From Candidatus Helarchaeota archaeon (GTDB lineage: Archaea > Asgardarchaeota > Lokiarchaeia > Helarchaeales > HEL-GB-A), in contig JABXJT010000007.1 of assembly GCA_013375455.1 (NCBI GenBank), positions 1 to 64,000 of the forward strand: a DNA stretch of 64,000 nucleotides. The letters are read 5' to 3'. Below, piece by piece: positions 8,903-16,997 of this stretch. A model generated the notes under the pieces. That model made no database searches, had not been told where the DNA came from, and worked only from the letters and a program-made list of their open reading frames with translations. The position numbers and the translations under genes were made by a program. The stretch's first letter is position 1, and every line of letters begins with the position of its first letter.

Positions 8903-8917
8903 CCTTAAGAGAAAATA
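8903..8917 (+). promoter_or_regulatory. Promoter-like element shared with 9500-9514
   Basis: CCTTAAGAGAAAATA lies 27 bases before the start codon of the 172-residue membrane protein gene. The same 15 bases recur at 9500-9514, 31 bases before the next plus-strand gene. Position and A-rich core fit an archaeal BRE/TATA region with a short leader. This is inference. Confidence 0.45.
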
Positions 8918-8943
8918 ATAAGTAAAGTTTAATCTGGTAGTGA

Positions 8944-9462
8944 ATGAATATGGTGGAAGAACAAAATTCCAAACTATTTTATTTGGGAATAATCCCAAAG
9001 TGTGAGTTCTATACACTTGTCCCTTTAACGTTTATTTTCGGGTTAATAGCTCTTGGCACTCTTGGGATCTATTTTCTTAATTTATGGGCTGCTGTCGGGT
9101 ATTCAATATTTTCTGTTGTGTTTTACTTTGTGGATATGCCACTAGGGATGTGTAAATACTGTTATTACAGAGTCAAGGACCCTTCAACAGAGGGCAAGAC
9201 CGAGCAGCTGTTGCCGAAAGACAATTGGGTCGCATCGCACTTAAAGTTGCATGCAGGTCAAAAATATTGGTCATACTTCATGATGATAGTCTGGTTTTTA
9301 CCCCCTGTCTTAATTATCATTTCGTTCTTTTTGGGGTTTGATATAATTGCTTTAATATCTTTAATTGGCTTTGTTGGCGTTTTAGCGGTAAGTCTAATTA
9401 ATATGAGGCGGAACGTCTGTACAAAATGCGCTATCAAGGAAGAATGCTGGAGCACTTTTTAA
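8944..9462 (+). CDS. Four-TM membrane protein with paired CxxC-type motifs
   Basis: A 172-residue protein of unknown family. Four hydrophobic helices are visible (about residues 24-45, 47-65, 115-138 and 140-158). One cysteine group (MCKYCYY) follows the second helix and another (VCTKCAIKEEC) is at the C-terminus. The two groups would lie on the same membrane face and could together bind a zinc or iron ion. The gene stands alone, with its own promoter-like element. Confidence 0.7.
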   Translation: MNMVEEQNSKLFYLGIIPKCEFYTLVPLTFIFGLIALGTLGIYFLNLWAAVGYSIFSVVFYFVDMPLGMCKYCYYRVKDPSTEGKTEQLLPKDNWVASHLKLHAGQKYWSYFMMIVWFLPPVLIIISFFLGFDIIALISLIGFVGVLAVSLINMRRNVCTKCAIKEECWSTF

Positions 9463-9499
9463 AACTAAAGGGATCTATCATATTTCCATACAATGAATC

Positions 9500-9514
9500 C
9501 CTTAAGAGAAAATA
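9500..9514 (+). promoter_or_regulatory. Promoter-like element shared with 8903-8917
   Basis: The second copy of CCTTAAGAGAAAATA, 31 bases upstream of the first tandem MDR oxidoreductase gene. The same element at the same distance before two unrelated genes suggests shared transcription signals. Confidence 0.45.
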
Positions 9515-9544
9515 TTAATTGCCATACATCTTTTTAAAACTAAA

Positions 9545-10482
9545 ATGGTGAAAAAAATGGAAAATCCAAAGATGAAAGTGATTGTATGCACAAAATACGG
9601 GCCGCCGGAAGTTCTTCAGCTCCAAGAGGTAAAGAAACCCATTCCTAAAGATAATAAAGTGCTTATAAAGATTCATGCGACAACAGTAACATTTGGGGAT
9701 GCGTTAATTCGAAGGATACCCTGGTACTGGATCCCCCTGCGAATATGGTTTGGGCTCTTAAAACCAAGAAAAAAAATACTTGGGCATGAGCTAGCTGGGG
9801 AAATTGAAGCCGTCGGCAAGGATGTAACACTCTTTAGGAAAGGTGACCAAGTTTTTGCATCTACCGATATGGGATCTGGTGCTTATGCTGAGTACATATG
9901 TCTGCCTGAAGAGGGATGGTGGCACTAAAACCGACCAATATGACCCTTGAGGAAGCCGCCGCCGTTCCTGTTGGGGGACTGACAGCATTGCATATTCTTA
10001 GAAAAGGAAATATCCAGAGCGGCCAAAAAGTTCTGATCTATGGCGCTTCTGGAAGTGTAGGTACCTATGCGGTACAGCTTGCCAAATTATTCGGCGCAGA
10101 AGTTACCGGGGTTTGCAGTACCACGAATTTAGAACTGGTGAAATCTCTGGGAGCCGATAAGGTCATTGATTACACTCAAGAGGATTTTACCCAAAGCGGT
10201 GAGACCTATGATGTTATTTTTGATGCGGTAATGAAGACTTCACATTCACATTGCAAAAAATCGCTAAAGCCAAAAGGAATCTATCTTTCCGTTAGATCTT
10301 CCGTAAAGGAAAAGATTGAAGATTTACTTTTCCTCAAAGAGCTTATTGAGGCGGGGAAGCTAAAAGCAGCCATAGATAGACGCTATCCGTTCGAAGAAAT
10401 CGTAGAGGCTCATCGCTATGTTAACAAAGGGCATAAAAAGGGTAATGTAGTCATAACTGTGGACCAGAACAACAAAACCTAA
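9545..10482 (+). pseudogene. Zinc-less MDR (quinone-oxidoreductase-like) gene, copy 1, frameshifted
   Basis: This is an NAD(P)H-dependent medium-chain oxidoreductase split into two frames. The GroES-like part (from 9545) stops at 9928. The Rossmann part runs to 10482 with the intact [16 protein letters not shown] dinucleotide loop. Alignment with the intact neighbour at 10583 places the break near 9912-9920: copy 1 lacks one base where copy 2 reads GAAGACGGGATG. Restoring the base joins the frames into a complete protein of about 312 residues. Both halves stay highly similar to copy 2, so the lesion is recent, a sequencing error, or a programmed frameshift. Confidence 0.85.
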
Positions 10483-10489
10483 CAAAGCG

Positions 10490-10506
10490 TTGCAGAGTTT
10501 CTGCAA
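10490..10506 (+). terminator. Weak hairpin after copy 1 oxidoreductase
   Basis: TTGCAG and CTGCAA form a 6-bp stem with a 5-base loop, followed by a short T-rich stretch, just after the stop codon. It could end or slow transcription before copy 2. Confidence 0.35.
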
Positions 10507-10582
10507 TTTCGATATTTAGGCAATATTTACCGAATACATCAATAGTAAAAAAATTTTAGTAACTTGTAAAAAATCTAAAACG

Positions 10583-11560
10583 GTGAAAAAAATGGAAAAT
10601 CCAAAGATGAAAGTGATTGTATGCACAAAATACGGGCCGCCGGAGGTTCTTCAGATCAAAGAGGTAGACAAACCAACGCCCAAGGATAATGAAGTGCTGA
10701 TAAAAATTTATGCGACAACAGCACATAGGGGAGACGTGAGACTTCGCACTTTCGATCTTCCTCTCGTGCGAATTCCAGTCCTACACCAATTGCAATGGCT
10801 CTTAGCGCGATTAGCGTTAGGTTTCAGAGGACCAAGAATGATACTAGGATTTGAGGTAGCAGGGGAAATTGAAGCAGTAGGCAAAGATGTAACGCTGTTC
10901 AAGAAAGGTGACCAAGTTTTTGCATCTACCTTTTGGTCGGGTTTTGGGGGTTATGCTGAGTACAAATGTATACCTGAAGACGGGATGCTGGCATTAAAAC
11001 CGACCAATATGACGTTTGAAGAAGCCGCTGCTGGCGCTCCTTCTGGGGGGATTACAGCATTGGTTGTTCTTAGAAAGGCAAATATCCAGAGTGGACAAAA
11101 AGTTTTGATTTATGGCGCTTCCGGCAGTGTCGGTACCTATGCGGTACAACTTGCTAAGTCTTTCGGGGCTGAGGTCACCGGAGTTTGCAGTACCACGAAT
11201 TTAGAAATGGTGAGATCTATAGGAGCCGATAAGGTAATTGATTATACGAAGGAGGATTTTACCCAAAGCGGTGAGACTTATGATGTTATCTTTGACGCTG
11301 TAAACAGGATTTCGCCTTCACAAGAAAAGGTGGCTCGAAAGATGACAGGAATCTATCTAAATGTTGATAAAGATTCCAATGAAAAATATTACACTGAAGA
11401 TCTAATCTTCCTCAAAGAGCTGATTGAGGCGGGGAAGCTAAAAGCGGTCATAGATAGACGCTATCCGTTCGAAGAAATCGTAGAGGCTCATCGCTATGTT
11501 GAAAAAGGGCATAAAAAGGGACATGTAATCATAAATGTGGTGCCTGATACCAAAACCTAA
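10583..11560 (+). CDS. Zinc-less MDR / quinone-oxidoreductase-like enzyme, copy 2
   Basis: A 325-residue NAD(P)H-dependent oxidoreductase. The GroES-like domain (to about residue 130) includes the [12 protein letters not shown] and GDQVFAS segments. The Rossmann domain has [16 protein letters not shown] and the downstream GADKVIDY segment. The cysteine cluster of zinc ADHs is absent, so it belongs with quinone oxidoreductase or enone-reductase types. The GTG start at 10583 matches the copy 1 start region. The identity with copy 1 continues past the stop codon (CAAAACCTAACAAAGCGTTG), which marks a recent tandem duplication. Bacterial-looking; transfer is possible. Confidence 0.88.
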   Translation: MKKMENPKMKVIVCTKYGPPEVLQIKEVDKPTPKDNEVLIKIYATTAHRGDVRLRTFDLPLVRIPVLHQLQWLLARLALGFRGPRMILGFEVAGEIEAVGKDVTLFKKGDQVFASTFWSGFGGYAEYKCIPEDGMLALKPTNMTFEEAAAGAPSGGITALVVLRKANIQSGQKVLIYGASGSVGTYAVQLAKSFGAEVTGVCSTTNLEMVRSIGADKVIDYTKEDFTQSGETYDVIFDAVNRISPSQEKVARKMTGIYLNVDKDSNEKYYTEDLIFLKELIEAGKLKAVIDRRYPFEEIVEAHRYVEKGHKKGHVIINVVPDTKT

Positions 11561-11577
11561 CAAAGCGTTGGAAAACG

Positions 11578-11586
11578 TTTTTTTTT
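11578..11586 (+). terminator. T-run terminator after copy 2 oxidoreductase
   Basis: Nine T residues follow a short CGTT/AACG hairpin 17 bases after the stop codon. A T-rich end like this is the usual archaeal termination signal, placed in a convergent gap of 63 bases. Confidence 0.5.
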
Positions 11587-11623
11587 ACTAAAAGGGTAAA
11601 GATCTGGAAAATATCATTTAAAC

Positions 11624-13006
11624 TTAATTAGCCCCTCTTCGTTTGATTTCCGCTCTCCGTTCCAACATAACGTTTCTACACTCTTTGGCTTCCCCCGGAT
11701 AAGTGAAGTATGGGATTATCCACATCAGTCCGCCAGCGAGCCAAAATATTAGCAGTATTGACATATGGAAGGGTGTCACTTTTTCACCTGCCTCAATTGC
11801 AATCATGGAACCAAGAAGGAAATTCCCAATTACGCCTCCAATATTTGCCATCACCCCATGTAACGCATTGGTGGAGCTCCGAATTTCGGGTAAACAGACT
11901 TCAGAATAAATCGCAAATCCATTGCCTACAGGAAAAGAAACAAACCAATAACCGACAAATCCGAGACCCAAAACCAGAATGGATAATAATACCATACCCA
12001 AAGGTTCAGTGCTAAACACTGGTATCAGATAAAAGCCAAATAGACAAGCTAGTCCCACGACAATACCAAATAATGAGATTGTGACGCGACCTCGTAAATT
12101 TCCAGAGTTGTAGTGGCGATCCCCTATTTTTCCACCATGGATATTACCAGGTAGCCCACCTAACCCTGCCAGTGTAGGAAATAATAGCGCAACCAAAGCT
12201 GCACTTGCGCCAAAATTTACTAATTGAGACGTTTCAAAGTAATATAAACCCCAATACCCTATGGTTGATGTGGCAATACTCCCTAATAAAACTGAAATTA
12301 AAAGAGCACCAACAGATTTACTTCTAAAAATTTTCTTGATGTTTTTAAAAGTAATTTTATAATCGTAGTCAACAGCATCACCTAACCCCTCAAATTCGGT
12401 CTCATGTTTTCCTCTTATGGGAATAATTCCGCGTATAACATATCCAGAAATTGCTAAAAATGCAAGAACGAATGCCAATCCATAAGCAATACGCCATCCA
12501 ATAACTGGAATCGCTTGACCCAAGAGGGTGCCAAAAACAATCCCACCGCCACTGCCCAGCAGTAAGAAGGTGTTCAACCAACCAAATTTTGTGCCCCGTT
12601 CTTCTGGCGAGTAAAAATCCGAAACCATCGCGAAAGCAATAGGTAGATAAGCCCCTTCAAAACAAGCACTTAAGATATAAAAGAGTGAATATTGAAAAAA
12701 ATTTGCAGAGATAGCTACTAAGCCAAAACAAATAACCCATCCGAACTGGGTGAGTGCAAAAATCTTTTTTATTGAGTATTTCTGGGACAACCTTTCTCCA
12801 AAATAGCCAAATATTAAAATACTTCCTATTAGGACAATTAAATTGATGCCAATTATCATAGCAATTGCGGATCCCGTTATTGCAAATGCAGTCTTGATAT
12901 TCGTAATATTAGCGGGTAGAATATTCTTACATAAGAAGAGACCGGTATAAATTAACAATAGAGCACTAAAGGTTTCCGCTCTACTGCGTTCATAATCTTT
13001 AACCAC
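11624..13006 (-). CDS. MFS transporter
   Basis: A 460-residue, 12-helix permease of the major facilitator superfamily. The loop after helix 2 carries a G-Y-F-G-E-R-L-S-Q-K-Y motif A variant, and a charged central loop near residues 200-225 separates the two six-helix halves. The second half repeats motif A weakly as G-N-I-H-G-G-K-I-G-D. The GTG start has AAGGA about ten bases upstream. The substrate is unknown. The gene lies behind the tandem repeat at 13124-13163. Confidence 0.88.
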   Translation of the reverse strand: MVKDYERSRAETFSALLLIYTGLFLCKNILPANITNIKTAFAITGSAIAMIIGINLIVLIGSILIFGYFGERLSQKYSIKKIFALTQFGWVICFGLVAISANFFQYSLFYILSACFEGAYLPIAFAMVSDFYSPEERGTKFGWLNTFLLLGSGGGIVFGTLLGQAIPVIGWRIAYGLAFVLAFLAISGYVIRGIIPIRGKHETEFEGLGDAVDYDYKITFKNIKKIFRSKSVGALLISVLLGSIATSTIGYWGLYYFETSQLVNFGASAALVALLFPTLAGLGGLPGNIHGGKIGDRHYNSGNLRGRVTISLFGIVVGLACLFGFYLIPVFSTEPLGMVLLSILVLGLGFVGYWFVSFPVGNGFAIYSEVCLPEIRSSTNALHGVMANIGGVIGNFLLGSMIAIEAGEKVTPFHMSILLIFWLAGGLMWIIPYFTYPGEAKECRNVMLERRAEIKRRGAN

Positions 13007-13123
13007 GAAATCACAATCCTTTTGTGAATAGGATTATGTAAAAGATAACCTAAATAAATGCTTTTCAAAGAAAGTTAATAGAGCAAGAGTAAAGGGTGAA
13101 GAAGACATGGCCTTTGAATAATA

Positions 13124-13163
13124 TTTTCCAATTATTTTGCAATTTTTCCAATTATTTTTGCAA
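13124..13163. repeat. Two tandem copies of a 19-20 bp motif
   Basis: TTTTCCAATTATTTTGCAA (13124-13142) is repeated as TTTTCCAATTATTTTTGCAA (13144-13163), with one base between. It lies between two minus-strand genes, downstream of the 7-TM longin-like gene and about 120 bases before the MFS start. A double operator or a T-rich processing site are both possible. Confidence 0.6.
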
Positions 13164-13234
13164 ACTCACAATTTACTTATGCAACAAGTAGATTCGGTAT
13201 CTCTCAGATTTTCTCATGGAACCGTCGTTTCTAC

Positions 13235-14290
13235 TTACTGGGGCAAGGCAAATTGGAAAATCCGCCGCAAGTCGGTCTCGAAGGATTCAAACACATCAGC
13301 GGTATTCACCAAATCTAATTTGTCTCTAAATTTTGAAATAAAACTAGAAAGGGCATATTGAAGCGGCCCTCGGAGAGTTTCATTGATTTGTTCAATGATA
13401 ATGACGGCGCACACTTGATACTTAGTGTTTTGTTCGATCAGGAAGCCAGTCTCTTTGTGTTCTAGCTTTGTGGGGAGAAAGTTCGCTTTGGAGATCTCTT
13501 GCAGCATTTTCATAACCGCTCCAAGTCCCGCTGAAGCCAGATTAAGCTCAACGGTGCGCTTGTCGAAACTGAGATGAATATAGGGAAGGAAACTCTCTGA
13601 ATCAATAATTAGAACTGCTTTTATCTTCGTATTCGAGGCGAAGAAGCTATTCGGATCTTTCAGGAAAGCTATTCCTACAACGGACATTGAAACAAAAGAC
13701 ATCACAGTATCGACATTTGGAATGTCGAGGAACATCGAAACTATCGCTATTATCCAGCCAATTAGAGCAATTACTGGATATTTTTTCGACCGTCCACTCT
13801 CTTTTTCCCGTATAAACTGAGATAAGCGATAGAGCACAATTATCAGAACGCTCAGCCCAAGTAGTACAAATAAAATATTGAATTCAAATTCAAAGGTTTG
13901 ATGCCACATATTATCCACAAAACTATTATTCCAGGGAGTCGTAGCTACCGCATATCCGAACGTAATGGAGAAAACTATAATGAAAGGGACAAATAGCTTG
14001 GATAAATAGTTACCTTTTATGCCCTCAAAGAATAACACAAAAAAGAAGAAACCGGGCAATAACCCTAAAAACGCGAAGTCAAGGAAGAACGATGCTAGTG
14101 CCACTTCAGAGCTAGACAGCCATGTTGCCGGCATCCATACAGCATAACCCAAAATAGCCAACATAAAGACAGCCATTAAAGCTGCCACGGGAGAGTAGCG
14201 TGTCGAAAAATACAACTTGGCTGTAAATATGGTTAAAATTGAAGCCATAATGATAATTAAAATAAAAAAGACAAGCATAACCGAATTCAA
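13235..14290 (-). CDS. 7-TM membrane protein with C-terminal longin-like domain (copy A)
   Basis: A 351-residue protein. Seven hydrophobic helices fill residues 1-212; a conserved LFFEGIKG turn follows helix 3 and a basic REKESGRSKK loop follows helix 5. Residues 220-340 form a soluble domain with the strand-strand-helix-three-strand-helix order of longin/roadblock folds: the AVLIID and YIHLSF strands, an LASAGLGAVMKMLQEI helix, then CAVIIIEQ and the RGPLQYALSSFISKF helix. A paralogue at 47063 shares the whole architecture and the closing L-R-x-I-F-x-F-A-L motif. Longin domains bind small GTPases in eukaryotes, so a membrane-anchored GTPase-linked sensor is inferred. The msrB gene and a 48-residue ORF lie upstream on the same strand. 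Confidence 0.75.
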   Translation of the reverse strand: MNSVMLVFFILIIIMASILTIFTAKLYFSTRYSPVAALMAVFMLAILGYAVWMPATWLSSSEVALASFFLDFAFLGLLPGFFFFVLFFEGIKGNYLSKLFVPFIIVFSITFGYAVATTPWNNSFVDNMWHQTFEFEFNILFVLLGLSVLIIVLYRLSQFIREKESGRSKKYPVIALIGWIIAIVSMFLDIPNVDTVMSFVSMSVVGIAFLKDPNSFFASNTKIKAVLIIDSESFLPYIHLSFDKRTVELNLASAGLGAVMKMLQEISKANFLPTKLEHKETGFLIEQNTKYQVCAVIIIEQINETLRGPLQYALSSFISKFRDKLDLVNTADVFESFETDLRRIFQFALPQ

Positions 14291-14379
14291 TCTGGGGTTC
14301 TCCCACCATTAAAATTTCTAGTTTCAATTCTTAATTTATTATTATCAATTTTTAAACATATCTAAGAAATTTTGGGGAG

Positions 14380-14526
14380 TCACATTTTAGAATCAGTGAT
14401 TTTTATTAGATCTTTATATCGTAAATGCAGTTCAAATTCGACTTTCTCCTCATCAGATATGAATAATGATATATCTAACAAATCTTTGACATACTCGAAT
14501 AATTTAGTCTGATCTTCTTTTTCCAT
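14380..14526 (-). CDS. Small acidic ORF, 48 residues, unknown
   Basis: An ATG-initiated 48-residue frame between msrB (41 bases upstream) and the 7-TM longin-like gene (89 bases downstream), all on the minus strand. The peptide is acidic and predicted helical (EDQTKLFEYVKDLLD and EEKVEFELHLRYKDLI). No Shine-Dalgarno is visible. Its amphipathic, charge-rich composition differs from random A+T-rich frames, which favours a real small protein. No family recognised. Confidence 0.5.
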   Translation of the reverse strand: MEKEDQTKLFEYVKDLLDISLFISDEEKVEFELHLRYKDLIKITDSKM

Positions 14527-14567
14527 CCGAAAAATAATATTATTTAACGAGTGTTATTTTTGCTTCC

Positions 14568-14975
14568 TCACATCTCGAATTTCAATGCGGCAGAATTAAT
14601 ACAATATCGCATTCCCGTGGGTTTCGGACCATCATCGAACACGTGACCGAGATGTCCTCCACATTGGCTACATAGAACCTCGGTACGGAGCATTCCAAGG
14701 CTTCGATCTTTTTTATGTTCGACATTTTCATTATTAATGGGTGAATGGAAACTTGGCCAACCACTCCCTGACTCAAATTTTGTTTCCGAACTAAAGAGGG
14801 GCTTGCCACATCCGGCGCAATGGTAGGTGCCTTTATCGTGATTATTCCAATATTCGCCTGAGAAGGGAAGTTCCGTCCCCTTTTTTCGTAGCACGTGAAA
14901 TTGTTTATCGGAGAGTTCTTTCCGCCATTCTTTTTCTGTTTTTTCAGTGTTTGTACTCAATTGGGTAAACCTCAT
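14568..14975 (-). CDS. msrB: Peptide-methionine (R)-S-oxide reductase
   Basis: A 135-residue MsrB that repairs methionine-R-sulfoxide in oxidised proteins. The two zinc CxxC motifs (CAGC and CSQC), the SGSGWPSF substrate-binding segment, the G-H-V-F-D-D-G-P motif and the catalytic Cys in R-Y-C-I-N-S-A-A-L are all present, so the gene is complete. It heads a minus-strand run with the 48-residue ORF and the 7-TM longin-like gene. No msrA is seen nearby. Confidence 0.96.
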   Translation of the reverse strand: MRFTQLSTNTEKTEKEWRKELSDKQFHVLRKKGTELPFSGEYWNNHDKGTYHCAGCGKPLFSSETKFESGSGWPSFHSPINNENVEHKKDRSLGMLRTEVLCSQCGGHLGHVFDDGPKPTGMRYCINSAALKFEM

Positions 14976-15047
14976 CTGTTTTGGAAAGGATAAGATGCAA
15001 AATTTATTAATTTACTTGCATTAATTGCTAATATATTCGGAAATTGT

Positions 15048-15938
15048 TTAATATGTATATACAGCGAGAGTTCCTTTAAGATCTCCAGCGACCACTCTAT
15101 CATTTCCTAAAGGACAGAGCGCAAATATGCTTCCTTCAAGTGTAAATTGAAAAATAGGGGAAAATTTCTCTAAATCCCATCCTCTTATGGTGTTATCGAA
15201 CGATCCAGAAATAAAATACTTGTTATTTGGGGTAATTACGATTGCATTTACATCCTTCGAATGTTCATCTAGTGTTTTAATGCAGTTGCCTGTTTCTATT
15301 TCCCAAATTTTGATGGTGCTGTCTTTTGATCCTGAGATTATCCGCGCTGAATCCGGAGTTATTACGACTTTTTTCACGGAATTATCATGTCCTTCTAAGG
15401 TTTGAACACAGGATCCAGTTTCAAGGTTCCAAATCTTAATTGTTTGATCATTTGCGCCTGAGACTATAAGTTGTTTATCCGGCGAAACGGCGACTGAATT
15501 TATGCGCATTTCATGTCCCTCTAAAGTATGCTTGCATTGCCCGGTCTCAAAGTCCCATACCTTAACTGTTTCGTCAAATGATCCTGAAATAATTTCTGTT
15601 TTATCAAATGTAATTGCGATGGATTTTACGGTTTTAGAATGTCCCTCTAGTGTCCTTAAACATTGACCCGTGTTAAAATCCCATATTTTGATTGTTGAAT
15701 CCATTGACCCCGAAATAATCGATGATCCCTCTGGTGTTATGACCACCGCTTCAACGGAGCGCGAATGCCCCTCTAACGTCTGTGTAAAATCCTTGAGTTT
15801 GAGATCAAATTTTCTCACGGAATTATCATACATTCCCAATACAAGAGCTTCTTCATTTGGCGTTGCTACCATGTCGCGAGGAATTTGAGATCGATCTGCT
15901 GCCTCCAAACGTCTGAGAACAATCTGTTTACCTGAAAT
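15048..15938 (-). CDS. WD40 seven-blade beta-propeller protein
   Basis: Five canonical WD40 repeats (each E-G-H ... I-S-G-S-x-D-x-T-I-K-I-W-D) lie between a degenerate first blade (ending SVRKFD) and a last blade (ending GTLAVYTY), giving a full seven-bladed propeller, a protein-docking scaffold. The first usual start is TTG at 15908. The frame stays open to a TGA near 15965, and the added I-S-G-K-Q-I-V-L-R-R-L segment would supply the missing strand of blade 1. A strong GGAGG (15947-15951) sits eight bases before an ATT at 15936-15938, chosen here as the start. A one-base slip in the adjacent C5/A4 run would instead join it to an ATG at 15960 or 15966. Confidence 0.8.
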   Translation of the reverse strand: MSGKQIVLRRLEAADRSQIPRDMVATPNEEALVLGMYDNSVRKFDLKLKDFTQTLEGHSRSVEAVVITPEGSSIISGSMDSTIKIWDFNTGQCLRTLEGHSKTVKSIAITFDKTEIISGSFDETVKVWDFETGQCKHTLEGHEMRINSVAVSPDKQLIVSGANDQTIKIWNLETGSCVQTLEGHDNSVKKVVITPDSARIISGSKDSTIKIWEIETGNCIKTLDEHSKDVNAIVITPNNKYFISGSFDNTIRGWDLEKFSPIFQFTLEGSIFALCPLGNDRVVAGDLKGTLAVYTY

Positions 15939-16048
15939 TTTGGGGGCCTCCTTTTGACATTTTCATGGGAATCTATAGAAATTTAGTATCATTTATGTTA
16001 ATATTATTAATAAAAATATAAGTTGTTAAGTTCCTTCAGTGAATTAGG

Positions 16049-16324
16049 ATGTTAAAACGAATTCATGTACTGGTTTCGGGGCGCGTGCAGGGCGTTGCGT
16101 TTCGCTGGGTCACTTCCGATGTTGCACATCAGTTAAAAGTTACGGGGTGGGTAAGAAATCTTCGCGATGGGCGCGTAGAGGTCATAGCGGAGGGAGAAGA
16201 AGACGTGCTGGTTCAGTTCATCGAGTTTCTGGAGAAAGGACCTCGCTATGCAAAAGTAAAAGACATCGAAATTGAATGGTTGAATCATACAGGGGATTTT
16301 GAATCCTTCGATATACGATTTTAA
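16049..16324 (+). CDS. acyP: Acylphosphatase
   Basis: A 91-residue small enzyme hydrolysing acyl phosphates. It has the phosphate-cradle motif VSGRVQGVAFRW, with the catalytic Arg, and the G-W-V-R-N-L-R-D-G-R-V-E segment containing the catalytic Asn. The length is typical. It is divergent from the WD40 gene and is followed 11 bases later by a membrane protein gene, so the two are probably co-transcribed. Confidence 0.96.
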   Translation: MLKRIHVLVSGRVQGVAFRWVTSDVAHQLKVTGWVRNLRDGRVEVIAEGEEDVLVQFIEFLEKGPRYAKVKDIEIEWLNHTGDFESFDIRF

Positions 16325-16335
16325 ATTATAGTTAA

Positions 16336-16995
16336 TTGATTGGGTTGAATACACTGAGAAAATTGATTAGTTTCTTGAGAATCTCATTTTTGACTTTATT
16401 TCACCCAAAAAAAGCAGCGGGAGAGCTCGATTCATCGCAAAATAAAAAATTATACGGGATCGCTGCTTTTCTCTTGGTATTGATATTGTATAATTTTACA
16501 ACATTTCTATGTTGGTTACAAAACGTTCCTCCTAGTTGGACGCCTGTAATTCCTATCTCTCCCGACCAGTATTATTTCTATCAACTGTTTTTTGGCATTC
16601 CCATCGGGCTGTTATCTTGGACAATTTTTACATTAATCAGTTATTCTTTCATTAAAAATAGGAATATGAAATTGAATTTTAAAGAGGCAATGTTCATTTT
16701 GAGTTTTCCATTTTTCATTCCGATGTTACCATTGATGTGGACAACAGAAACCACTTTAATTTTATTTTTTCCACACTTGTGGGCATCAGACCCCTATCTC
16801 TATTTGGCACCCTCTATCGCAGCAACATTCGAGATCTATGGGTATGTCTATTTAATACTCACAACTTGTTGGGCTCTTTTCTCAGCGACTGTATATATTA
16901 AATTTCTCTCCAAGCAATCTTTCCGAAAGAGTCTAGCGATTTCTTCCTGTGCTTACTTTCCTGCTTTAACCCTGATGATATTGTTTATCAGATGA
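16336..16995 (+). CDS. Yip1-like multi-pass membrane protein
   Basis: A 219-residue protein beginning with a TTG eleven bases after acyP. An amphipathic N-terminal segment of about 40 residues ends in FHPKKAAGEL, and five hydrophobic helices follow. The F-H-P-x-x-A lead and five-helix layout resemble Yip1-domain proteins, which act in vesicle trafficking in eukaryotes and have unknown roles in prokaryotes. The resemblance is by eye only. It converges on the SDR gene with two bases between stops. Confidence 0.65.
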   Translation: MIGLNTLRKLISFLRISFLTLFHPKKAAGELDSSQNKKLYGIAAFLLVLILYNFTTFLCWLQNVPPSWTPVIPISPDQYYFYQLFFGIPIGLLSWTIFTLISYSFIKNRNMKLNFKEAMFILSFPFFIPMLPLMWTTETTLILFFPHLWASDPYLYLAPSIAATFEIYGYVYLILTTCWALFSATVYIKFLSKQSFRKSLAISSCAYFPALTLMILFIR

Positions 16996-16997
16996 GC

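Noticed and set aside
13137..13361. 74-codon plus-strand frame at the end of the 7-TM longin-like gene
   Set aside because: Mostly antisense to the real gene and includes the tandem repeat.
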